Positions 45,290 through 56,609 of a DNA stretch of 64,000 bases are shown here, one piece after another; the first letter of the stretch is position 1, and each line of letters begins with the position of its first letter. A program made the translations under genes and the position numbers. The notes under the pieces are model-generated. The model was not told the DNA's origin and ran no database searches. It saw only the letters and a list, made by a program, of their open reading frames with translations. Origin of the DNA: Siphonodentalium dalli (taxonomy: Eukaryota; Mollusca; Scaphopoda; Gadilida; Siphonodentaliidae); assembly GCA_032622095.1 (NCBI GenBank), contig CP136065.1, forward strand, positions 54,557,949 through 54,621,948. Reading direction: 5' to 3'.

Positions 45290-45796
45290 TGGTTTCAGAA
45301 TCCGGTGTATTTCTTTAAGAGCATCATCTGGATTGAAGACTGTACATAGAGCAAAAGTCACAACAACAACATCGCACGATGCATCTGGAATATCTTCTCT
45401 CAAATCTTCCGCAAATGCCACAATGAATTTCTTGAAGTTCAAATTCTTGTTTGCCGTTAGGTTTTCTTTAAGATATTTCTCGAAATATGGATTTGGGTCC
45501 ACACATATGACGTCAGAGCCACGTGGGTAATATTTGAAATTAGATCCTGATCCACATCCTATTTCGACTGTACGTGGCGCAGATGAAGATCTCTGAAGAG
45601 ATTCGAAGAATTCGTCTTTTCTGTTTGCTACCTTTCCGTGAATAAACCGCATAAGTTTGTCGGTTGCATATGCAACGAACAATTCATACAGCTTCCAAAC
45701 AGCATTTCGACAGATATATAATGCACCGATGATCACAACAAGAGGTAGAAGTCTCTCCCATATAATGGTCTCCACAAAAGCATCCACAATCGCCAT
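45290..45796 (-). CDS. METTL7/TMT1-like methyltransferase copy 3, exon 1 only
   Basis: 169 intact codons from ATG 45796 to AAA CCA before a consensus donor GTAAGT (45289), phase 0. The anchor LLPLVVIIGALYICRN, motif I VEIGCGSGSN, VDPNPYFEKYL and AFAEDLREDIPDASCDVV are all kept. It is more diverged from copies 1 and 2 in the N-terminal third (MAIVDAFVETIIWERL; MRFIHGKVANRKDEFFESLQ), so it is probably the older duplicate. I could not find an exon 2 between here and 33000. It may splice to 25504 across copy 2, use a diverged exon, or be a broken gene. The TATA block of copies 1 and 2 is not conserved upstream. The plus frame at 45270-45530 is a shadow. Confidence 0.85.
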
Positions 45797-46172
45797 TTAA
45801 TAGAGTTCAAATAATATTAATACAAATGAAAATGATAATTCACACCGCGGCAATCTGCCACGGAATGATTGTTTAATTGCTTACAGTACTGTAGTGCTAC
45901 GACTGAAAATACAAGATCACAGTTATTGCCAGAGGCCTGGTATCCAATAACCGTAAGATGTTAGGTGTTGATGCAATAAGCAGATCTCAATGCAAAGAAC
46001 CCCGCTATTTAACGACATGCGCGTTGCCGCGGTTAAAAAAATGTTTCTTTACTTCTGAGAATTTAGACCAATTTCACGGCTGCTTTTCCCCGTCAAATTT
46101 ATGTGATTTCGATATTATTCGATTTCACAGACGATAGCTCGTGCTGAGAAGTTGCGGTTAAATAGTTTTATA

Positions 46173-46354
46173 CAGTAATGCCCTAAGTAATCGACCCCTT
46201 ATCCACAGCAGAATTATGGGTAACTTTTCAGGATATAGTCGGAAATATGGCTTGGAGAGCTTTCCGATGAATGGCAACAAGCCATATTTCCGACTAAATT
46301 CTTAGAAGTTACCCATAATTCTGCTTAAGGGGTCGATTACTTAGGGTATTACTG
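46173..46354. mobile_element. Palindromic TA MITE, copy 5
   Basis: cagtaatgccctaagtaatc through ggtattactg, TA at 46171-46172 and AA at 46355-46356 (one decayed). The arms are unequal because part of the centre is lost on the left. Lies ~375 bp upstream of METTL7 copy 3. Confidence 0.75.
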
Positions 46355-46574
46355 AATTTGATTATCTTTTGTTTTCCGGCGCTGATAATACCCGGACGTG
46401 TCTAACTTTATATATAAGCCAATTATGTCTTACGAAATATTAAACGTGTTCGATTATAAATCATCTCTAAATTATCTCCAATACATCAATACAATTTTCC
46501 AAACTAACAGGCAGAGTTCAGTCCCCTCCCTTTGCTGTTCTGACCGCTGACATCACGTATATTTTCGGAATTAA

Positions 46575-47046
46575 ATCTATAAGCTAAGAGTTTTGCCAGT
46601 TAGAGTAAGCAATCATAAGTTGCAGGTAGAGGTTGGGCGACACGCTCAGCCAAAAATACCTTACGAGAAACGCATATGTAAAAAATGTGAAGCAAATGAA
46701 ATTGAAACGGAAGAACACTTTATAATGAGATGTGAAAAACATAACCATTTGCGGAAGAGATTTTTCACTGAAATAGGAGTTCACCAACCAATTTTCGTAA
46801 ACTTTGATGAAATAGAAAAGTTCATATTCCTCATGAAGGCTGAACACCCGAGTATATGCAATCTGATCTGTAACATGGTTCGGCAGTTTTCCGCAAATAA
46901 ATGAGAATATAGTGTTGAGTTACAAATACATGTTATATATATATTTTATATGAAATTGTCTTGACTTGTGTTTAAATTATCTGTATTATGACAACTGCCC
47001 CGCGTGGGTGTATTATGTCAATAAAAATGTTATGTTATGTTATGTT
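46575..47046 (+). mobile_element. 5'-truncated LINE 3' end (E)
   Basis: Encodes the C-terminal domain LPVRVSNHKLQVEVGRHAQP, then a cysteine motif CKKCEANEIETEEHFIMRC, ending VRQFSANK with TGA-free stop TGA/TAA context at ~46902. About 120 bp of 3' sequence follows, ending aataaaaatgttatgttatg, a pentamer tail. The RVSNHKL..E.GRH...P...RIC..C....E.E.HFI..C pattern is well known at the C-terminus of CR1/L2-like LINEs. The nested fragment at 34546-34884 is the same family. Confidence 0.8.
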
Positions 47047-47713
47047 TTGGTTTGTTCTAGCCAATTTCCAAAAGAATATGGACATTAATTCGGTTTCTCA
47101 TAATAATGCAGAATGAAGTCTAACCGAGCAAAGTCGCTTGGACTTTTTTCTCTTACGGGGCATGTTACAGCTAATCCGGGGGGCAAACCCCGGAATCGGA
47201 AAAAAACGTGTTACATGCACATAGATGAACAATGAACTCTTCAAAAATCGGCAACTGTCTTGAAGTAAGATATTAGTTATATGGTTAACTGATATGGTTG
47301 TGATTTTTAGTTCTTCTGACAGTTTTAAGCGATCCATAGCGGAGAATGTCAACACATTTAAAGCAGAATATTTGCCAAAAACTTGCTATCCGAAACATAA
47401 CACAACCCGAAACACAACAACTGCCATGTCAAATACACTATCTCGATCAGTTGGTTGGATAACTCACGTTATATATCGATAACAATTTTATATTGAATTA
47501 AAAACCATCTCCGATACTTATATTTATTAGCAATTGCATGCCAGGGGAGAGGAGCTCCGATAAGTTCGGCAACTTGTGTTCCGATCCTCTGTGCCCACAC
47601 ACGTATCATCATTGTTATATATCACCTGTGTAATATATATTGTATATACATTGTGGGTTAAAATATATATGTTCAAATCAAAACAATTGTATAACATTTA
47701 GCTATATATATAC

Positions 47714-47842
47714 ATGTCCAACAAAAGCAGCGTAGTTGCAATAAACCTGCCGCCGGCTAATCCCGAAACTATAACAACTGCTTTGTCGAAGAAACTATCT
47801 GAAGCAGTTGGTGGGAGATACCACATTGTAAACAACCGATAA
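47714..47842 (+). CDS. Small ORF, 42 aa, with a diverged relative nearby
   Basis: An ATG-to-TAA frame giving MSNKSSVVAINLPPANPETI then TTALSKKLSEAVGG and RYHIVNNR. A diverged sequence lies about 300 bp upstream (47397-47483: RNTTTAMSNTLSRSVGWITH), which suggests a duplicated coding or transposon-derived segment. No family recognised. Confidence 0.25.
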   Translation: MSNKSSVVAINLPPANPETITTALSKKLSEAVGGRYHIVNNR

Positions 47843-48026
47843 ATAATTGCATGTTCCTCTGCACGTCAAGATTATGAGGGAGATGATCCAGACATTTTCC
47901 GTCATGATTCCTATTGTAGCCGGACTGCATGAAATACTATAGCACCACTGTAGCTTCCGTCATTTGTAACGGTAGGACTGCACGGGATGGCAATATAATT
48001 GTCCCCGGTAAAATTTATTTAAAGAG

Positions 48027-48559
48027 CTCTTTAAAATTGGATTTTCCGTGCACCCCAAAAGTCATGCAAACAAAAGATCGCACCTCACAAGTACCCTCTT
48101 TAAAATTGGATTTTCCGTGCACCCCAATAGTCATGCAAACAAAAGATCGCACCTCACAAGTACCCTCTTTAAAATTGGATTTTCCGTGCACCCCAAAAGT
48201 GAAGAAATTAAAAAAAAATTTGAAATCTTATAAGTCGAAAGGGTTAATAATTCCGTAACAAAAAAACAAAATCCGTTATCTATATACATGTTGCACATTT
48301 CCAATCTGTGTGTTAGAATACTCTGAAGTTTCAAATATCTACGATCAAAACTGTAGGAGGAGTTGATTACACCATGAAGGTACCCTCATACAGAAAACTA
48401 TAACAAAAAACAAAAGGCCGCTCTTTAAAATTGGATTTTCCGTGCACCCCAAAAGTCATGCAAACAAAAGATCGCACCTCACAAGTACCCTCTTTAAAAT
48501 TGGATTTTCCGTGCACCCCAAAAGTCATGCAAACAAAAGATCGCACCTCACAAGTACCC
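48027..48559 (+). repeat. 69-bp tandem repeat in two arrays
   Basis: Unit ctctttaaaattggattttc... to ...ctcacaagtacc, about 2.5 copies at 48027-48200 and two at 48421-48558, split by the left arm of the inverted repeat at 48203. Because 69 is divisible by three, an open frame at 47929-48258 shows a 23-residue repeat (SLKLDFPCTPK...). I treat it as a repeat translation. Confidence 0.8.
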
Positions 48560-49405
48560 TGTCGTGCGTATATATAGCCGTGTGTCCGTCCGGAGTTATA
48601 ACTCCAGTAATGATCATCCGATTTGATTGAAACTTGGTATGTAGGTGTCTCATGTGCTCTGCAATTCTGGGTTTGATCCGATGTTCTTTTATGGAGTTAT
48701 TTCCCTTTTTGCAACTTTTTTTTTTACTTAGAAAATTTCTCACTTTTTCGGTTTCCGGATGATATCTCAAGTTTGGATCCTTTAATTGCGAATATCGATA
48801 CAGGTTGAGTTCGAATTTGAGTTTGATCCGATTATTTTTCCTTGAGTTATGGACTTTTTCTTCTTTTTTCTTTGGTTTCCGGATGATAACTCAAATTTGG
48901 ATTGTTTAATTGGAAATTCTTTTTTTGTGTGGGTCGTTGATATCAAAATACAGGTCAAGTTTGAATTTGAATTTGATCCGATCATTTTTCTCAGAGTTAT
49001 GGGCTTTTCGACTTAGAAAATTAAATTTTGTCTTGTTTTTTCTTTGGTTTCCGGATGATAACTCAAGTTTGGATTGTTTAATTGGAAATTCTTTTTTTGT
49101 GTGGGTCGTTGATATCAAAATACAGGTCAAGTTCGAATTTGAGTTTGATCCAATGATTTTCCCCAGAGTTATGGGCCTTTCGACTTTGAATTTTGTTTTT
49201 TTTATAGTTTTCTGTATGAGGGTACCTTCATGGTGTAATCAACTCCTCCTACAGTTTTGATCGTAGATATTTGAAACTTCAGAGTATTGTAACCCACAGA
49301 TTGGAAATGTGCAACATGTATATAGATGACGGATTTTTTTTTTTTTACGGAATTATTAACCCTTTCGACTTATAAGATTTCAGCATTTTTTTTAATTTCT
49401 TTAAC
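48203..49405. repeat. Inverted repeat with ~205-bp arms
   Basis: The left arm 48203-48408 is complementary to the right arm 49203-49405 ('ggtaccctcatacagaaaactata', 'caaaactgtaggaggagttg', 'tgttgcacatttccaatctg'). Between the arms lie the two last 69-bp units and a separate array of 'gtttccggatgata(a/t)ctcaa' units starting 48751, 48875 and 49047. Long-armed structure suggests a foldback-type element; no transposase. Confidence 0.75.
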
Positions 49406-51574
49406 AAAGCGGCATCGACTTGCCACGTTGTCGGGGGACACTGTGGTCGACCGACCTTTTATTGTAATGGTAATGTGGTGTCATTATGCATTACTGCAAT
49501 CTGTGAAAGTGTGGACCTCAGTCTCCGTGCGTGCGGGAAACAAATGACAGCTAATGGTGAATCGAATCGGATGCACAATCTCACATGCTTCAGGAACACA
49601 AAGACGGACTGAAGGCGACATTCGCCGCCGATTGATTGGGCATGTGCACATGGAATTGTGATAGATTCGATGGACCCGAAAAACTTTACGAGATAGTGAA
49701 TATCGCCAGGATAAAGATTGCTGCCGCTACTAGGAATACGAGTGATGCAATATCCCTTGGTCGGCGACAAATGAGTGAGTTCAAGAAAATATTACAGAAT
49801 GATACGCTATGAATAGGAGGCTGTGACAACGTACTCTGTAAACAATATATCAATTTGAGTGACACTCGGGTATTTAATATGAACCCAATTCGTTCGCGAG
49901 TTGTGTGACTACAATCGAGTTTGCAACGATTTGGTGCCTTGATGTATTTGTGTTGCAAGGAAGTATTATTTTGGTACATGTCTTATTGGACACACACTTC
50001 AAAGTAGCGTCATATCCAATCACATATACTTAAGGAAATTTATGGCAATTTCATTAAAATTACGAATTACGATTTTCGAGATTAAGCGGCCATCTTGGTG
50101 GCCATTTTTGAAACCATTGAGCTCAGTGCTTCATAGTTTAATCAAACAAGCATACCATTTGTGGCAACGTCGTGTTTTTTTTTATCAGTTTCCCCATCGC
50201 TTGGGGCTTAAACCCTTTTCCGTGTGACAATAATTTCGCCAATGCATTATGACAACCATCCTTGTTTTAACCAGATTCCGGTAGATTATTTAGACGAAAC
50301 CTTTCACCATTCCGGTGAGTAGACCGGAAGATCATGTGCGCGCATGCGTTGAACAAATGTTGGAAGGCGTGTTTTATAATATGGCACTCGTACATTAACA
50401 TATGCATCACCAGCTTATATGCGTGCGCATCCATTCACTGAAAGATTTAACTTTTTACTTTTGTTATTTACCAGTATGCATGTTTTCTCCCGATTAGCAT
50501 CTGAGTTGAGGAGCATCTCGATCGAAACATGGATGTCCATGATAAATAATATATTCTCATAAAATCAATATGTGTAAGATAATGGCATTTAAACTCTGGC
50601 ATGTACGCATCACTATTCTAGGTTATGTACACGGCGCTCGTGCATACATTTAAATTCGATAGATGTCGAAAAACTAAAAGTGACAATCCGAAGCGAAGAT
50701 AATTTACGAACATCACAACAACACTACCCTCCCCCAAATAATAATACATGAAAATAGATTTAAAACCATTTTGCCGTAATTGAGGAAATATCTCACACGT
50801 GGGTCATATGGTCTCGAGGAACGCTAAAAGTATAAGCAATTTCATTTGGGAACCAAAATTATGCAGGCCTGCAGATAATCTGCATAGTAAAATATGTAAT
50901 TTTAGCGAGAATACAGGACCAAATGCTGATAGCGACATGGGCACTGCAGTCACATTAATTTAAAAAAATATGCAGGGTTTCAGGCCAAATTTTACGAAAC
51001 CTTCTTTACATTTAGCTATATATTCTCGTTTGGAATGAGACATGCTATACAATATATTGTATGATGTTGATTTTTTTGTATCCATTTATACCATAAAGTG
51101 TTGGATTTTAGAGGGACTGCAATAATTAGTTTTGTTAAGTTTGGATTAACAAAATGCCTTCCGTTTATGTAATATATATAAATCAAGTTCATAAAATTCA
51201 AAATACATGGTATAGTGACACAACGCGAAAGTGGTAAAATATATTGTTGTAACTGGAGGTTTGGAACCATGGATGCATTTTAACTGTAATACTACATTCA
51301 CTGCCACGAACCACACAACGAACACAAGGTTTGAAATAGATAAAAACACGACACAGTTGCCGTGCGCTGAAGAGACAAAAGATAAGTGACAACTATGAGC
51401 TTCCACGCGTCCGTTGAGTGACACCAGATTGGCCTTTTTAACTGCAACCAGGTAGCAAATAAATCGATAAAATTGATTCCGTACCACGTGTTTGGTGGGT
51501 TTGAATTCGTTTCTGTGGGTTGTCGATTAAGGAAACGTTAAATATTATCAAATGGAATTGTAGTAGGGACAAGA
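49406..51574. other. Long stretch without a recognised gene
   Basis: Open frames at 49459-49770 (-, 103 aa), 49686-49979 (-, 97 aa) and 51146-51487 (-, 113 aa) overlap each other or lack domains and splice context. No RNA gene or repeat identified. This is the largest apparently unique interval in the window. Confidence 0.4.
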
Positions 51575-52266
51575 GGTCCTACTAAAAGTCGACCGCACCC
51601 CAGGAGTTCGAGCGAAATGGCGCATACACTATCGTGCAGAATAGACCTGTATGTACCAAAGTTACAACCCCCCAGTCGATATAGCTTGAGTGGAAACGGC
51701 ACTGTTAACCCATAACTTGCGATCTCCCCTGGCCGCCTGACCACGGAAATCGACATAATATCATGCAGAAAATACTCCTCTGCATCCATGGGCGATCTGG
51801 CAAGTCGCTAGCTGTAGCGGAAGTGAATATATTAACCCATACGCTGCTGTCGAATTCGCAAACACGCCGAAAAATAACACTCGCCGACCGCACCGCCATC
51901 AAGGGACTGAGCGAGATGGGGCATGTATTGTCGTGCAGAATAGACATGTATGTACCAAAGTTCCAATCCCCAAGTCGATAGCTCGAGCAGAAACGGCACT
52001 GTTAACCCATACCTTGCGCTTGGTTTCGTCAGGTACGCAAAATCCAAAAACAGGCACCGTGGTCAGGCAGTAAAATTGCCTTTTTGGATTTTGGGTACCT
52101 GACGGAAGCAGCCGCAAGTTAGGGGTTAACAATGACGCTTCCGCTCAAGCTATCGACTTGGGGATTGGAACGTTTGTACATACATGTCTATTCTGCGACG
52201 ATAGTGTATATGCCCCATCTCGCGCTCGGACCCCTGGTGGAGGTGCGGACGGCTTTTAGTGGGACC
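51575..52266. mobile_element. Complete small foldback of the 353-bp family
   Basis: Begins ggtcctactaaaagtcgacc and ends ggcttttagtgggacc, with forward-orientation unit sequence at 51575-52060 and reversed sequence at ~52060-52266. It has both termini that define the family in 692 bp. It gives the likely minimal transposable form of the 35501-40417 element. Overlapping open frames are shadows. Confidence 0.75.
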
Positions 52267-52576
52267 GGGGACACGTTATTGTTTTGGGTAAAATGGGGTT
52301 TTGCGTTGTTTGTGTACGAATGCCAAAGGCTACTTTCGAAGACAATGTTTTTCTCCACTTAGCAAATATTTACCCGGAAAAGTGCCACTGGCCTCTGATA
52401 CTCCAAACCTAGACCTACATTTTGATATACAATTTTTGTCTGATCAGCTTTCGTCGAAAACGGGTCTCCGACCCTAACCTACTCTAATCGGCGAGGTATA
52501 TCCTAACCCAGAGCGTTATCCCGCCTTAACCATTACGTTGATTTGAATTAATATTCAAGTTTTATTCACATGTTAA

Positions 52577-53072
52577 AGGCACGTGCGGCCTTAGTTGTCG
52601 AAAATATTCATATTTGTTCCAATCACCGTAAACAGAAAAAAACATTAAAACGCATACAGTTTCGTTCATATATACCATGACCATCGCGTAAACAGCATGT
52701 TATCATAAAGATTTACTATATTTTACCTAAGCAAGAGCCTGATTGTGTTACAGAAGTCAGCACAGTGCTGCTGGCTAATCACACACAAATGGCATAAACG
52801 CTCTTTATTCGTTCCATATCAGGAATTCACCAACAAAGAACGCTCTTTATGTTTACCATCATAATATAAACAAACACCAGAAAAGTAACTTTTTATGCTT
52901 TTGTTTACATAACAATGGTCAAAGATATGACAATAACATACTGTTTATGCGATATTTCTTATTTGTATACGGACAAAGTCTGTCTACATTTTGTTGTTCT
53001 TTCTGTTTGTGGGGGTTTTTGACGGGTGGAAATATTTTTACAGGATACCCACCGCCAAGGCCAACCGTACCT
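52577..53072 (-). mobile_element. TTAA-inserted ~0.5-kb element, copy 2
   Basis: TTAA at 52573-52576 and 53073-53076. Same family as 30539-31033 in reverse orientation, highly similar. Non-coding. Confidence 0.85.
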
Positions 53073-53655
53073 TTAAGAACAGATGTTTTCACTACTTTCG
53101 TGTCAAACCGGGTGGAAAATCTTTCAACTAAACAAAGATTTCAAGAAAGCTGTTCAATGTTTTTTTTTTCTCATCAAAGTTTACATGTTTTAATATATAA
53201 TGCTGATATAAGGAAACAAAATCACACTGCAATCGTATATATATATACATGAATATATGATTAGTCTTCGCGGTGAACATATAATAAATATAGAATAAAT
53301 TACGGACGAAATACAATAATAATTTTTTTCACAGTCGTTTTGCTGCCGTGGACGTAATTTTTTGTATGACCAGTGGTCTATTACATCTAAATGACAAACA
53401 GTTTTCAAGGACGGTATCATAACACATATTAAAGGAACATAATGCACTCGCAGAGGGTAAATATGAACAATCATATAGTTTATAAAATTCTGTAAAACAA
53501 CTATCATCAACAAGTACATGTATATATGTATAGTTTATTCTTACACCAATTGATAATGGTGCGAAGAAAGAATGCAAGTAGCATGATAACAAATCACACA
53601 ATGACACAATAATACATGTAAAATAGATGGAGTTTATTCATATTTTCATTATTAA

Positions 53656-54149
53656 AGGCACGTGAGGCCTTAGTTGTCGAAAATATTCATATTTGTTCCA
53701 ATCACCGTTAACAGAAAAACATTAAAATGCATACAGTTTCGTTCATATATACCATGACCATCGCGTAAAAAGCATGTTATCACAAAGACCTACTATATTT
53801 TACCTAAGCAAGGGCCTGGTTGTGTTACAGAAGACAGCACAATGCTACTGGCTAATCGCACACAAATGGCATAAACGCTCTTTATTAGTTCCATATCAGG
53901 AATTCACAAAAAAAGAACGCTCTTTATGTTTACCATCATAATATAAACAAACACCAGAAAAGTAACTTTTTATGCTTTTGCTTACATAACAATGGTCAAA
54001 CATTTGACAATAACATACTGTTTATGCGATATTTCTTATTTGTATACGGACAAAGTCTGTCTACATTTTTATGTTCTTTCTGTTTGTGGCGGTTTTTGAC
54101 GGGTGGAAATATTTTCACAGGATACCCACCGCCAAGGCCAATCGTACTT
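53656..54149 (-). mobile_element. TTAA-inserted ~0.5-kb element, copy 3
   Basis: TTAA at 53652-53655 and 54150-54153. Almost identical to copy 2, from which it is separated by ~580 bp of unique AT-rich DNA (53077-53651). Confidence 0.85.
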
Positions 54150-54699
54150 TTAATAACTCCAATACGTGATTTCGCATATCGAAACCATTGTTATGTATAA
54201 AATTACTGTTACAATGACATTACTTATCAAAGTCTAATGTAACACCAAAGTTTGATCAAACTTGAAGGTAAACATTGGAAAAGTTCAAAGCATTGAACAA
54301 TATTCTGATAATCATGTGTAGATTAAAATATTTGAAATTCCTACGCGATTAGCAATATTGGTTACAAATAATTATAACAGTTTTGTTTACATAAGAATGG
54401 TTTCAACACACGATATTTCGGAGAACTATTAATACTAGATATAAGAACAACGCTTATCTATTCTCTGTGTTCTTCTTGCATGATGAACCCATCCTTGCTG
54501 TGATTTACATGTTATAACATTGGAAGGAGTTTCAACCGAGGCGATGATTTTGCAGACTTTTATATGTTTTGCACATGTTCCCACTGCGAGTACATTGGGT
54601 CACTTTATAGCGTGGAGATCTCAAAAGCAACTCTTGTGGTGGTGCATAGGCAGTTTCACATCAAAGGTTACGTTCACACACTCATAAATTTGTCCCGCA

Positions 54700-55600
54700 T
54701 TCTTTTGCAGACAATTCGGTATAGAAAGCTACAATGTCCCAGAAACCGAACGCAACAAACTTATAAAATGCATCTGTACCGCAGCGAGCTAACTATATAT
54801 AGGCGAGAAGTAAAAACCATGCATGTAGTTCCACTCATAGCGATGCTATCGATATTTGCCTGTAAATATCATGCATATAGCTCACAAGAAGCAATTATAC
54901 AGATAATTTAAAGGCACGGGCGGCGTTCGTTGCAGAAATATTCATATTTATTCAAATCGCCATCAACAGAAGGAATATTAAAAAATATATAATTTTGTTC
55001 ATATGTCAAACATAATCAGCGCGTAAATAGTATATTGTCGTCAAGACGTACGATGGTGTACGTAAACACGAGCCTGCTCGTGTTACAGCAGTTGTGCTTC
55101 TGTTTACATAACACAGCGCAATTCTATTGGTTAATCACACAAAACTGATATAAACGCTCTTTATTATTTCCATATGGGGAAAACGGTAACAAATAACGCT
55201 CTTTATGTTTATCATATCCGGATCTAAACAAAAGCCAGGTAACGTAACGTCTTTTGCTTTTGTTTACACAACAAAGGAAAAAAAATGGACAATAACATAC
55301 TGTTTATTCCATATTTCTGATTGGTATAAGAACAATGTCTGTCTATATTTTACTACTCTTTCTGTTTATGGCGGTTTTTGACGGAGGTGAATATTTTAAC
55401 AGCTTACCCACCGCCAACGCCGCCCGTATATATAAGGAAGGGGGTTGGTATCACCGTTACATGTGGAACTACCGAAATTTTACTTCTCGTGTCATTAGCT
55501 TTGGTAAATATGCATTTATAAGCTTGTTACCGTTCATATCACGGCACAATAGGGATTCCTATGAGAAAATGCCGTGCAAACTTGCCAGTGAATGAATGTG
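54700..55600. repeat. Repeat X copy, interrupted by a TTAA element
   Basis: Left half 54700-54911 and right half 55432-55600 align to 33530-33651 and 41642-41830, and the right half also to 31690-31790. The open frames at 54564-54911 and 55335-55595 cross these repeats and are not supported. Confidence 0.65.
54912..55431 (-). mobile_element. TTAA-inserted element, diverged copy 4
   Basis: TTAA at 54908-54911 and ATAA at 55432-55435. Recognisable by 'aaaggcacgggcggcg', 'aaacgctctttatta' and 'acccaccgccaacgcc', but clearly older than copies 1-3. The empty site is the TTTAAGG near 41717 in the other copy of repeat X. Confidence 0.75.
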
Positions 55601-55840
55601 CACTAAGCGATAAGTAATGAGATCACACATGTGAGCGATCAAGAGTCGCGTGGGCTCTTGTAGAAATATAAAACTTTGATTGGTAACTTTCGTAACAATG
55701 CTAGAGAAAACTGCCGGATATTTCTACACAGTTGGAATATAATCGGATTCGGTATGTAATTGGTCGTCAAGGTAACATTACAGATGGTATATCTACTCCA
55801 GTCAGAGAGAACAGACAACAGGACCTTCTGTCGCTAACAA

Positions 55841-55960
55841 ATACTGTAATATTCTAGAATTAATATATTTTCTGTCCCGGTTTACTGTAATATTCTAGAA
55901 TTAATATATTTTCTATGAACCGGGACAGAAAATATATTAATTCTAGAATATTACAATATT
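55841..55960. repeat. Inverted repeat 'TTCTAGAA...CCCGG'
   Basis: The arm 55841-55884 (actgtaatattctagaatta ... ctgtcccggttt) is complementary to 55915-55960. An extra direct half copy (55884-55914) is inserted between them. Can form a long hairpin. Non-coding. Confidence 0.7.
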
Positions 55961-56289
55961 TTTTTTTATAAAGTAATTATCTTTTAAATCACATTTAAGT
56001 GAAAAAGTGTGCAACAGCAGATTCAAAAATACACCTAATAATATTATAGCTTATGAATTTTTCCAGGTATCGAAATAGGTCGATAAATACTTTTAACTAT
56101 CTTTATACAAGCATTATGTCAGAGAAAGACTCATTGTAGTAATACATATACAACTTTGAACACGATGTTTGGGTCCCAGAACAAACAACAGCCATTTGCA
56201 CGGTATGGAACAGAAAAGGGCGTTCCGTGCTAGTCTATTCCAGAGTTGGTAGAAATAAAGAGCATTTGTTTCATTTCTGTGCAAAAAAT

Positions 56290-56420
56290 TTAAAACAGCT
56301 GAAAATTGGCTGTGACTACAGATTACCATGGAACGTATTTTCCAGACCATATGAAGCTTGTATATCAATATTTCGTGTATTTGTCAACCTATCTTATATA
56401 TCCTTCCAAATTACGTAGAC
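56290..56420. repeat. Direct repeat shared with 62680-62813
   Basis: Common blocks 'aaacagct', 'catgaagc', 'tatatatcaatatttcgt', 'aacctatcttata' and 'ccttccaaattacgtagac'. Fragment of an unidentified dispersed element. Confidence 0.6.
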
Positions 56421-56609
56421 ATAAATCAAATTTTGTTGTTGGAGTTACTTCCTGGAAGCGATAGAGCATCTTTAATGTGACATAGGCCTTCATAAGATTT
56501 TATTCTGTCCATTTTTCAGCATCGGCCAATTTTATTTCAACTGAAGATCACGCGATTCCTGGTCGTAATAAACCGTGCTATAGAAATAGATTCCACATCG
56601 ACAACCGCG

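Noticed and set aside
47929-48258. 109-aa ORF with 23-residue repeats
   Set aside because: Explained by the 69-bp DNA tandem repeat (in frame by length); the same unit occurs again downstream without an ORF.
49459-49979. Two overlapping minus-strand ORFs of 103 and 97 aa
   Set aside because: Different frames over the same DNA, no recognisable domain, no convincing splice sites or promoter.
51146-51487. 113-aa minus-strand ORF rich in Phe, Val and Leu
   Set aside because: Hydrophobic but without a plausible signal peptide or family, and a second frame is also open; probably chance.
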